DNA of 64,000 nt, from assembly GCA_963833505.1 (NCBI GenBank), contig CAWHYG010000007.1, positions 372,001 to 436,000 of the forward strand, in the 5' to 3' direction. Below, one piece after another: positions 54,944 to 63,100 of the stretch. Below the pieces are notes generated by a model. The model ran no database searches, was not told where the DNA came from, and saw nothing but the letters and a program-made list of their open reading frames with translations. Origin of the DNA: CAWHYG01 sp963833505. Its GTDB lineage: Bacteria; Eisenbacteria; RBG-16-71-46; CAIMUX01. The number at the start of each line of letters is the position of its first letter. Position 1 is the stretch's first letter. The translations under genes were made by a program, and so were the position numbers.

Positions 54944-56767
54944 ATGAATCATCCAGGGGACGGCGAGGGCGGCAAGCCCGCGCCTCAAGCGGTTCGCGCC
55001 GGGGACATCCGGCAACCGGAGGATCCGGCCGGTCCCGATGCGGGGGGACGGCTCGGTCATGAAGGTTCCGGCTCCGCCAATCGTCGTGGCGAGGCTCCGG
55101 CATCGGGTCGATCCGGGATTTCGCCGCTCGAGCGCCGGCTCCTCACGCAGATCCAGTCCGCGTCCGGCGAGGAGATGGGCTCTTTACGCCGCGAAGTGGA
55201 AGGTCTGCAGCGGCTCCTCAACGTCTCCCGGGATCTCTCCTCGATCCTGGATCATGACCGGTTGCTCGAAGCGATCCTCGACTCCGCGATCTTCCTGACC
55301 TCGGCGGAACGGGGGTTGCTGCTGGGGGCGGAAGAAGGCCGCCTCCGCGTCATCCTCGGCCGGGGCGCCCAGGGCCAGTCGCTGGATCCGGCGGCTCTCC
55401 GAATCTCCGAGACACTTGCCCGGCAGTGCGTGGACGAGAATCGGGTGATCCCGCTGGACAACATCGCGACTCTTCCGGAGCTGCGGGACGTTCGCTCGAT
55501 CAAGGCGTTGGACCTGTACGCGGCCTGCTGCGTGCCTCTCCGCGAGCGAGGAGGCGCCACCGGCGTCCTCTACGTCGACAGCTCCGTGCCCGGGCTCCGG
55601 ACTTCCCCGCGCGAGATCCGTCTTCTCGAGGCTTTTGCGGCCCAGGCATCCGTTTCCCTGTTGAACGCGCGCCTCCTTCGGAACCTGGAGGATTCGCGGG
55701 TGCTCCTGACCCGCGAGAACCTGGAGCTGCGCGCCGGGGCGCGCTCCGGAGCGGGGTTCGGGGTCATCCTGGGGCGAAGCCCGGCCATGCTGGCCCTCTT
55801 CGACAAGATCCGCCTGCTCAAGGACTCGGACATCCCGGTGCTCGTGCTGGGGGAGAGCGGGACGGGCAAGGAACTGGTGGCCAAGGCGCTCCACTACGAG
55901 GGCCTGCGGCAGAGCGGGCCGTTCGTTCCGGTCAACTGCGCGGGTTTTCCCGGGGACATGCTGGAAGGATTGATGTTCGGCCATCGGCGCGGGGCATTCA
56001 CGGGGGCCTACGACAACATGCCGGGGCTGGTCGAGCAAGCGGAGGGGGGCACGCTTTTCCTCGATGAGATCGGGGACATGCCGCTGACGCTTCAGGTGAA
56101 GCTGCTCCGATTCCTGGAGAGCGGGGAATTCCGCCGGCTGGGAGAGAACGAAACGCGCCGGGTCAAGGTGCGGGTGATCTCGGCCACCAACCGGGAGCCG
56201 CTGGCGCTGATCCGGGAGAAGCTGTTCCGCGAGGACCTCTATTTCCGTCTGGCCGGCGTGCGTCTGGAGCTTCCCCCCCTGCGCACGAGGAAGGAAGATC
56301 TCCTCCTCCTGATCCAGCATTTCTTCGATCAGGCGCGGCAGCAATCAACGCGGCAGATCACCGGGATGACGGAACGGGCTCGCACCTTCCTGCTTCGACA
56401 CGCCTGGCCGGGAAACGTCCGCCAGCTTCGGAACGCGATCGAGGGGGCCTGCGCGCTCGTGCCTGACGGAGCCGCTGTCGATGAGCTTGAGCTTCGGATG
56501 CAGCTTCCGGAGGAGGGGCCTCCCCAAAGGGACCTGGGGCCGGGAGAGTCGCTCCTGGACGCCCTCGTCCGCATCGAGAAGAACGCCATTGAATCCGCGC
56601 TGGAAAACGCCGACGGCAACATCGCCCAGGCGGCGCGAGACCTGAGGATCTCCCGACAGACGCTCCACAACCGGATCCGGTACTTCAAGCTCCAGGGTTT
56701 CCCGCGCCATCGGTACCGGCGCACTCCTGCGGATGATCCTGCGACTGATATACAGTCCAATATGTAA
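54944..56767 (+). CDS. Regulator B: GAF-sensing sigma-54-dependent transcriptional activator
   Basis: ATG 54944 follows GGGGAGGG. 607 residues: Pro/Gly-rich leader, coiled segment about 60-95, GAF about 100-235, sigma-54 AAA+ about 265-500, Fis-type HTH at about 560-595 (NIAQAARDLRISRQTLHNRI). All motifs are intact: Walker A GESGTGKE (about 302), GAFTGA (FGHRRGAFTGAY, about 350), Walker B GGTLFLDEIGDM, Arg fingers FREDLYFRL, sensor II AWPGNVRQLRNAIEGA. It should drive sigma-54 promoters. The GAF ligand is unknown. Candidate target sites lie just downstream, before kinase B. Confidence 0.95.
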   Translation: MNHPGDGEGGKPAPQAVRAGDIRQPEDPAGPDAGGRLGHEGSGSANRRGEAPASGRSGISPLERRLLTQIQSASGEEMGSLRREVEGLQRLLNVSRDLSSILDHDRLLEAILDSAIFLTSAERGLLLGAEEGRLRVILGRGAQGQSLDPAALRISETLARQCVDENRVIPLDNIATLPELRDVRSIKALDLYAACCVPLRERGGATGVLYVDSSVPGLRTSPREIRLLEAFAAQASVSLLNARLLRNLEDSRVLLTRENLELRAGARSGAGFGVILGRSPAMLALFDKIRLLKDSDIPVLVLGESGTGKELVAKALHYEGLRQSGPFVPVNCAGFPGDMLEGLMFGHRRGAFTGAYDNMPGLVEQAEGGTLFLDEIGDMPLTLQVKLLRFLESGEFRRLGENETRRVKVRVISATNREPLALIREKLFREDLYFRLAGVRLELPPLRTRKEDLLLLIQHFFDQARQQSTRQITGMTERARTFLLRHAWPGNVRQLRNAIEGACALVPDGAAVDELELRMQLPEEGPPQRDLGPGESLLDALVRIEKNAIESALENADGNIAQAARDLRISRQTLHNRIRYFKLQGFPRHRYRRTPADDPATDIQSNM

Positions 56768-56782
56768 AAAGTATGTAGATCG

Positions 56783-56859
56783 TTTACACTGCATTTATCC
56801 CCATTTATGACACCACGTTACGCGCGTGCAACGGCCGCGGTGTCAAAAACCGTTTACAC
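56783..56859. promoter_or_regulatory. Candidate activator-binding repeats between regulator B and kinase B
   Basis: CGTTTACACT occurs at 56781 and 56851. Inside lie TGACACC (56808) and its inverse GGTGTCA (56839). The block is AT-rich, in contrast to the surroundings, and lies about 120-195 bp before a -24/-12-like element, the usual distance for enhancer-type activator sites. Confidence 0.5.
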
Positions 56860-56976
56860 TTCCCCCGGGCAGCTTCCCTGACGTCATGACCTGGAAGGAC
56901 GCGCCACCAGGACTGAGCTCAAAGTCCAGCAGTTGGTTATGAGCCTTGTGAGCGAACGCGGCTTTCCCTCCTCGCC

Positions 56977-56992
56977 TGGCATGCCGGTTGAC
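56977..56992 (+). promoter_or_regulatory. Candidate sigma-54 (-24/-12) promoter upstream of kinase B
   Basis: TGGCATG-N4-TTGAC: a full -24 element with the right spacing; the -12 element reads TTGA instead of TTGC. It lies in the 572-bp gap 56768-57339, about 348 bases before the kinase start. No gene is seen in the gap. Confidence 0.4.
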
Positions 56993-57339
56993 AGATCCCA
57001 TCCGACTCGGTCGTGCGGCTCCAGCCAGGGACGGGAGCTACCACACGGAACCTCCGTTGCCCGTTCCTGGCACGGCGACGCGCTCTGGCTGCGGTCAGAA
57101 TGCGTGGATGTCTTCGGTGCCGGCGAAGTCCTTGGGCCCACCTGGATTTCGCGGGATCCGGAGCGCCTTCCGAACCCTCCGGTGAGCCCGGGGGGTTCGG
57201 CCATGTCCGAGCGCGGGCGCACGATAGGCTGAATTTCGGGGGTCGCGGAGACGTGATCCTGGTTGGCGGGAATCGGATGAGTCCAAGGACCTGACGGCCC
57301 CCTGGACTGAGGTTGGTGCTCCAGCCCTCGGGGGGACGA

Positions 57340-60300
57340 GTGACGGATTCGCGGTCGAAACGTCGGTCGCGTCGCAAGTCGGAGATCCCGGTTTCAGGAC
57401 CGGGAGGCTCAGACGTTGCGCTGCCTTCCGGTTACCAGCTACTGACCTCCCTTTCCCGGCACGGGAACCGATGGGTGGTTCGCGCCACCGGACCGCGCGG
57501 GCGTCCGGTCGTCCTCAAGTGCCTTCTTCCGCCCTGCGAGGCCGACGACGCGAACGCTTTTCGCAATGAGTTCCTGCTCCTCAACGCGCTGGCCCATCCG
57601 TACTGGGTGCGGCCTCGTCGTTTTCTTGGCCTTCCCTCCGGAGGTTGGGCGATCGAGCTGGAGCGCGCCTCGGGCGTTCCCCTGGGAGAGTTCGCGCTCC
57701 GCGGATGGTGGCCGGAGACATGCGAGGTGGCTCGCCGGATTCTCTCCGGGCTGGAGGCTCTCCATCACTTGGGAGTCGCCCAGCTTGATTTGAAGCCGGA
57801 CCAGGTCCTCGTTCGGTGGGACGGGAAGTCCTCCCGAGGATGGTCCGATCACGAGGCGGCGCACGAAACCGAGGACCGTCCCTTGGAAGTGCGCTTGCTG
57901 GACCTCGGGCTGGCCGCGCCCTTCGGTTCTCCTATGCGCGGGCGCGGCACGCCCGGGTTCATGGCTCCGGAGATCCTGCGGGGGCTTCCCGGATGGGACG
58001 CCCGGGCGGATCTCTATGCTCTCGGAGCCGTGCTCTTCGAGCTCTTCACCGGGGCGCCGGCCTTTCCGGGGGAGAGCGGACGGGGGATCCTCGAGGCGCA
58101 GCTTCGCGGAGACATCCCCGATCCGGATCGGGCGGCGGAGCTGCCGCGCCCGGTGCGGGCGCTTTTGATGGAGCTGCTCTCTCCGGACCCGGCGGAGCGG
58201 CCCACCGGCGTTCTCGACGTCTGGCAGCGCCTGAGAGAGCAGGCGCCTTCAGAGCGAATCGCAGGTCTTCCCGCGCTCCTCACCGGGAGTCCGGCCTTCA
58301 CCTTTGGCGGCCGGCTCGACGAGGTGCAGCGTTTCCGTCTCCGGTTGTCCGCCTCGGCTCCGGGGTCCGTCGAGATCTGGCGGATCCAGGGAGAGGTGGG
58401 AATCGGGAAACACCGCCTGGCGGCGCGCCTTGCCGCGATCGCCCAGACCGCCGGATGGATGGTAACCGAGGACCAGGGCCCGCCCGAACCGCAGTCCGAT
58501 GTTCCGGACCACGAGCCCCGGATCGACGTCTTCGAGCTGTCGTTGCCGGCGGAGTCAACGCGCGCGGCGCCGCCGAACGAACCTGCCGGCCCCTCCGGCG
58601 TTGCTCAACGCCGGCTAATGATCCAATGCGGCCAGACCGCCGCCGGCGAAGACATGGGCGCCGGCAGCGGAGCCGAGCTTCGTGCGGGCGCGAGACCTCC
58701 GGATTCCGCGGCCGCGGGAACGCCGTTGTCCGCGCCCGCCACCCTTGTCCACGACCTGATGCTGGCTCCGATGTCCCGCGACACACTCGTGCGAATGATC
58801 CAGACCCGCGGCGTGGAATCCATCGCGCTGCGGCAGGCGCTCGCGGAAAACGCCCTGGGAAACCCGGGGCTGCTGGAGTCGCTGGCCAAGCGGCTTCCCC
58901 GCGAGCTCGACCTGGCAGCCCGTTACGCGGAACACGAAGCAATCGAGGAGCACTTCCGGGAAGCGACGGTTCCTTCATTCTGGAGCCAGTGGGCGCAGTC
59001 GAGATTGAGCGCTCTTGCTCCCGTGACCCGGAAGCTCCTCGTGTTGCTGGCGCTGGCGGACGATGCGTTCCCCCTCGAGAGGCTCGAGTCCCTGGCTGGC
59101 GTGGCCCCTGGGGAGGCGCGCCGGGCACTGGGAGCCCCGCTCGACCGCGGCCTTCTCGTCGATCGCGGATCCGGGTTGGGATTCCTCTCCGACCTGTGGA
59201 GGCGCGCGGTCCTCGAGGCCGCCGGGGATGAGGCCGTCGAGCTGGGCCATCAGTACCTGCAGGACCCGCATAACGGATCCTCGGCAGTGTCCCGGTGCGA
59301 GCTTGCCCTGAGGCTCCGGGATGAGTCCATCCTCCGCCGCGAGCTTCTGGGCGCGCTGCGGGAGCTCCACGACTCGGGGCGGTACGAAGAAGAGTTCGGG
59401 CTTTTCTGCCGAGCCGCGGGCAGCCTTCACGCGGAACCATCGCCGTTGGGTCCGTCGTGCCTCGGTGAACCGGACACCCGGCGGGTGCTCTCCATCTTCC
59501 TCTCGCTCGGGGGCAGGTTCGGAAGTCTCCTGCCCGACCGCATCGAGGACATGGTCAGAACAGCGGGAAGCTACCCGGCGGCGCGCATGCTGCTGGCCTG
59601 GATGGCCATGGGCCGGAACGACTACTCGCGAGCCTTGTCTTGGCTTGAGTTCGACCCGAGCGATCCGACCGATCGGTTTCTTCAGGGCTGGCTGCGCTTC
59701 CGCGTTCGAGCGCGTACCGGGCTGCTGGATGAAGCCTCGACGGAGATTGATCGCCTGCGCGCTCTCGACCTGCGCTCGCCGGAATCGGCCGATCTCTGGC
59801 TGCGCTGGGGGGAGGCGAGCGTGTTGCTCAGCCGCCTCCGCTTCGACGAGGCCGAACGCGTCCTGGAAGGCGTGCGGGATCGGATCGAAACGCTTCCGCC
59901 GGGAGAGCGGGCAAGCTTCCTGCAGATCAGCGCCGTCCTGGCCATGAGAATGGGCGATCGAGCCCGGCTCGAAACGGATTCGATCCGCACCGAGGAGCTG
60001 CTCCGAACCTACGGTTTCCGGCAGACCCGCCTGATCTCGCTCGGCCTGCTGGCGACTCTGGCCAACGCGCGCGGAGAGCTGACCACGGCGCAGACCTGGA
60101 TCGAGGACGTCCTGCGAAGCTGGGTGGCGCTCGGGAAATTCGAGGAGGCGACGACCGCCATCGTCAACCTCTCGTCGATCCTGCTCGAACAGGGCCGCCT
60201 GGGCCTGGCGTGGCAGGCGGTCCGGGACGGACGCGCCTTCGCGTCGCGGGCCGGTTCCGAGATGGCGCTGTTGCGGGTCGACCGGCGCGAGGCCGAGGTC

Positions 60301-60936
60301 CTGGTGCATATCGGGCTGGCTGAGCGCGCTCGGGATCGGGCCACCCGGATCTTGCAGGAATCGGCGCAGAGAGACCCGATCCGGGCCGCCTTCGTGCGTG
60401 CCATCCTGGGTGCGGCGCTCTTCGATCTGGGCGAGCTGCAGCCTGCCCGCGACGGGTTCCGCCGTGCGGCCGATGACTTTCGGGCGTCCGGATCGCCGGA
60501 GGATGCGATCGAAACCCTCTTGACCTGGGGACTGCGCGAGACGATCGCGGGCGACGGCGTGCTGGCGGCCGATCTGGCGCGGGAAGCCATTGCCGCGGTC
60601 GCGGAGATGCCGGTGGCGCTGGCAGGCCTCTTCTCGCTCCTCGACGGAGAGCTGGCTCTGGCGGGAGTTTCGCGCCGGGATCCCCTCGCTCCGCTGCGCG
60701 CCGCCGTGACGACGCTGGAGCGCCAGCACCGCTGGTACCATGCCTGGCGAGCGCGCTGGCGCCTGGCGCAGGCGGAGGTCCAGGCCGGGCTGCTCCACGA
60801 AGCGCTCGGAGACTACGGCGCCGCCCGCACCATGCTCGATTCCGTGCGAAGCTCGATCGACTCCGTGGCGGTGTCCCGGCGCTTCCTGGGCCTCCCGCCC
60901 GTTCGGATGTTTCTCCTGGAAATCGACACGGCCTAG
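57340..60936 (+). CDS. Kinase B: Ser/Thr-kinase-like domain, ATPase domain, TPR-like repeats
   Basis: GTG 57340 (GGGGGGA just upstream) is preferred; TTG 57313 in frame is the alternative. 1,198 residues. Kinase about 25-300: Lys in PVVLKCLL, catalytic loop QLDLKPDQ (His to Gln, Asn to Gln; Asp and Lys kept), DLG in place of DFG, GTPGFMAPEIL, DARADLYALGAVLFEL. The Gly-rich loop is absent (SLSRHGNRWVVRA), as in kinase A. About 310-560: ATPase with Walker A GEVGIGKHRLA (about 347), split by a Gly/Ala/Pro insertion (nt about 58560-58740). About 600-1190: helical TPR-like repeats. Activity is uncertain because of the Asn change. Probable partner of regulator B. The stop lies in a long inverted repeat. 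Confidence 0.85.
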   Translation: MTDSRSKRRSRRKSEIPVSGPGGSDVALPSGYQLLTSLSRHGNRWVVRATGPRGRPVVLKCLLPPCEADDANAFRNEFLLLNALAHPYWVRPRRFLGLPSGGWAIELERASGVPLGEFALRGWWPETCEVARRILSGLEALHHLGVAQLDLKPDQVLVRWDGKSSRGWSDHEAAHETEDRPLEVRLLDLGLAAPFGSPMRGRGTPGFMAPEILRGLPGWDARADLYALGAVLFELFTGAPAFPGESGRGILEAQLRGDIPDPDRAAELPRPVRALLMELLSPDPAERPTGVLDVWQRLREQAPSERIAGLPALLTGSPAFTFGGRLDEVQRFRLRLSASAPGSVEIWRIQGEVGIGKHRLAARLAAIAQTAGWMVTEDQGPPEPQSDVPDHEPRIDVFELSLPAESTRAAPPNEPAGPSGVAQRRLMIQCGQTAAGEDMGAGSGAELRAGARPPDSAAAGTPLSAPATLVHDLMLAPMSRDTLVRMIQTRGVESIALRQALAENALGNPGLLESLAKRLPRELDLAARYAEHEAIEEHFREATVPSFWSQWAQSRLSALAPVTRKLLVLLALADDAFPLERLESLAGVAPGEARRALGAPLDRGLLVDRGSGLGFLSDLWRRAVLEAAGDEAVELGHQYLQDPHNGSSAVSRCELALRLRDESILRRELLGALRELHDSGRYEEEFGLFCRAAGSLHAEPSPLGPSCLGEPDTRRVLSIFLSLGGRFGSLLPDRIEDMVRTAGSYPAARMLLAWMAMGRNDYSRALSWLEFDPSDPTDRFLQGWLRFRVRARTGLLDEASTEIDRLRALDLRSPESADLWLRWGEASVLLSRLRFDEAERVLEGVRDRIETLPPGERASFLQISAVLAMRMGDRARLETDSIRTEELLRTYGFRQTRLISLGLLATLANARGELTTAQTWIEDVLRSWVALGKFEEATTAIVNLSSILLEQGRLGLAWQAVRDGRAFASRAGSEMALLRVDRREAEVLVHIGLAERARDRATRILQESAQRDPIRAAFVRAILGAALFDLGELQPARDGFRRAADDFRASGSPEDAIETLLTWGLRETIAGDGVLAADLAREAIAAVAEMPVALAGLFSLLDGELALAGVSRRDPLAPLRAAVTTLERQHRWYHAWRARWRLAQAEVQAGLLHEALGDYGAARTMLDSVRSSIDSVAVSRRFLGLPPVRMFLLEIDTA

Positions 60937-61062
60937 GAGCCTGTTGGGCATAGGCCAACCAGCTTCACGGACTGGCCCATGTGATCCGCAGGACCCGGGT
61001 CTCCTGGGTCGATTGCCCATCCCATGACCATTCGCGGGCCATGCCCAACAGGCTCCTGGCCG
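60929..61062. repeat. Long imperfect inverted repeat at the end of kinase B
   Basis: The left arm, about 28 bases (60929-60956), contains AGGAGCCTGTTGGGCAT; the right arm (61037-61062) contains ATGCCCAACAGGCTCCT. Two single-base bulges (T and A in the left arm) separate further matching CGGCC and GGCC blocks. The arms enclose 80 bases with no reading frame of note. The kinase stop codon is inside the left arm. It could be a terminator-scale hairpin or a MITE-like element; no target duplication is clear. The rest of the gap to 61316 shows no gene. Confidence 0.85.
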
Positions 61063-61316
61063 GCTGGGCGCTCTCACCCCACGCGGCTGGATCCAGCCGA
61101 TGGGTCCGAACTGCCTGCGCCATAAGAAGATGGCCTGCGACAGGCGCCTCAGGGTCCGCCCTTCCCGCGCGCCTTCTCACCCAGTCCGACCTCCGGCCTG
61201 GAGGACCGTGCCGGCTCATCGACGCCCTTCGAGAGAGCGGCCTGGGCCCGTAACCGGATACCGGCGAGTGAATTAGCTGATCCACCAAGGACGCCTTCGA
61301 CCCGGCGGCAGCGTCG

Positions 61317-61332
61317 TGGCACGAAGGTTGGG
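61317..61332 (+). promoter_or_regulatory. Candidate sigma-54 (-24/-12) promoter of the ZU5-like lipoprotein gene
   Basis: TGGCACG-N4-TTGGG: the -24 element is complete, spacing GG to GG is 12 bp, and only the -12 C is replaced by G. The ATG follows 41 bases downstream with GGGGAGGG in front. Confidence 0.5.
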
Positions 61333-61373
61333 TACCTGTCCCCGTGCGCCGTCATCAACAGGGGAGGGTCATC

Positions 61374-61850
61374 ATGCTGCGCCATGCCTGTGCCGTTTCG
61401 GTCCTCGCGGTCCTCGTTCTCATCGCCGGTTGTTCCTCCGAATCCGGCAGGATTCTCGGGCCCGCCATGAACGGGGGATCGAGTCTTCCGCACGCTCTCG
61501 GGACGGCCTCCGCCCTCCTTGGACCGGACGGTGGAACCATCACTTGCGGTTCCACACAACTCGTGGTTCCGGCAGGCGCCCTCTCCGACACGGTCACCGT
61601 CACCATGGTCGCCGGGCAGGACGGCTCCAGCCCGTACTGCACGCTGTCGCCGGCGGGTTTGTCGCTCGGCAGTCAGGCCACGATCACCATTCCGAGGCCG
61701 CTGAAAGCCGGCGCGGACGATGTTTACCACGTCTTCGGGACCGATCCGGCGACCGGCATCCAGAACGATCTCGGCGGAACGGCCTCCGGCGGATTCACGA
61801 TTGCTCAGGTCGGCCAATTCCAGAGACTGGACGAGGAACTGATCCAGTAG
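61374..61850 (+). CDS. Predicted lipoprotein with ZU5-like domain
   Basis: ATG 61374 with GGGGAGGG five bases upstream; signal peptide ends in lipobox LVLIAGC (Cys about 20). Residues about 48-110 (LLGPDGGTITCGSTQLVVPAGAL, DTVTVTMV, SLGSQATITIPRP) match the start of ZU5-type beta domains (GPxGGxxxxxxxxLxVPxGAL). Such domains are common in surface proteins of environmental bacteria; function unknown. 158 residues. About 170 bases before pilT, with no gene in the gap. Confidence 0.75.
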   Translation: MLRHACAVSVLAVLVLIAGCSSESGRILGPAMNGGSSLPHALGTASALLGPDGGTITCGSTQLVVPAGALSDTVTVTMVAGQDGSSPYCTLSPAGLSLGSQATITIPRPLKAGADDVYHVFGTDPATGIQNDLGGTASGGFTIAQVGQFQRLDEELIQ

Positions 61851-62020
61851 CTCCTCCGGTTCGGGTTGCCTCCGCGACCGCCCTCTTCGTCCAGGGGAGG
61901 GCGGTTCTCTTTTGACTGCTTCGGGCTCCAGGGCCGCGCCGCGGGGGCCGATCCACGAAAGAAGGAGGCCACCGCCCGCGGCGTTCGAGAATCTCCGCGG
62001 CGCGGCCCCGGAGGCTGTTC

Positions 62021-63100
62021 TTGGCTCGTATCGACTCCATTTTCAAAATGGTCCGGCAGCAGGGGGCCTCGGACCTCCACATCTCGACTGGCGCGCCGCC
62101 CATGTTGCGCGTCCAGGGAGACGTCCGCCCGATCGACTATCCGGAGCTGACCGGCGATCAGGCCCGGCAGCTTCTCTATGAGATGATGTCGCCCGAGCAG
62201 CGCCAGAGATTCGAGAAGGACTGGGACATCGACTTCTCCTATGAGGTCAAGGGAGAGGTTCGCGTGCGCTGCAACGTGTTCGAGCAGGTCCACGGCATCG
62301 CCGGAGCCTTCCGCCTGCTTCCATCCCAGGTCTTCACCCTGGACCAGCTCGGCCTCCCGGAGTCGATCCGTCGCTTCGCCGACTTCCGGAAAGGGCTGGT
62401 CGTGGTGACGGGCCCGCCTGGCAGCGGCAAGAGCTCGACCCTGGCGGCCCTCCTCCATCACATCAACGAGACGCAGCACAAGCACATCATCACGATCGAG
62501 GATCCGGTCGAGTACGTGCACCCGAACCTCGGCTGCCTCGTCAACCAGCGCGAGGTCGGCCGGAGCGCGCGGACCTTCGCCGCGGCCCTGCGCGCCGCGC
62601 TCCGCGAGGATCCGGATATCGTGCTGGTGGGGGAGATGCGCGACCTCGAGACCATGCAGCTTGCGATCACCGCGGCCGAAACCGGGCAGCTCGTCCTCGG
62701 CACGCTCCACACCGCCAGCGCCGCGCAGACCGTCGACCGGATCATCGACGCCTTTCCGGACGAGAAGCAGGCGCAGATCCGGACGATGCTGGCCGAATCC
62801 CTTCGCGGCGTGATCGCGCAGCGCCTGGTGCGAAGAGCGGACGGGAGCGGCCGGGTCGCCGCCCTCGAGATCCTCTTCAGCACGATGGCCGTCTGTTCGA
62901 TGATCCGCGAGAAGAAGACGTTCCAGATTCCGACCTTGATGCAGACCGGCCGGAAGGACGGAATGGTCCTGCTGGACAACGTGCTCGCGCAGTATCTCGC
63001 CGCCGGGTTGATCACGCCGCTCGAGGCCTATCTCACCGCCAACATCAAGGAGACCTTCGCGCCCGCCCTGGAGCGGGCCAGGCAGGCGGAGGCGGCGTGA
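62021..63100 (+). CDS. pilT: Type IV pilus retraction ATPase PilT
   Basis: Hexameric secretion-type ATPase that depolymerises type IV pili (twitching motility, DNA uptake). TTG 62021 with GGAGG six bases before it gives MARIDSIFKMVRQQGASDLHIS. Walker A VTGPPGSGKSSTLAALL (about 130), Asp box TIEDPVEYVH, Walker B DPDIVLVGEMRD, His box LVLGTLHTASAAQTVDRII, and AESLRGVIAQRLVRR. The family's usual AIRNLIRE near the C-terminus reads VCSMIREKK. 359 residues. Overlaps the next gene by four bases. Confidence 0.95.
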   Translation: MARIDSIFKMVRQQGASDLHISTGAPPMLRVQGDVRPIDYPELTGDQARQLLYEMMSPEQRQRFEKDWDIDFSYEVKGEVRVRCNVFEQVHGIAGAFRLLPSQVFTLDQLGLPESIRRFADFRKGLVVVTGPPGSGKSSTLAALLHHINETQHKHIITIEDPVEYVHPNLGCLVNQREVGRSARTFAAALRAALREDPDIVLVGEMRDLETMQLAITAAETGQLVLGTLHTASAAQTVDRIIDAFPDEKQAQIRTMLAESLRGVIAQRLVRRADGSGRVAALEILFSTMAVCSMIREKKTFQIPTLMQTGRKDGMVLLDNVLAQYLAAGLITPLEAYLTANIKETFAPALERARQAEAA

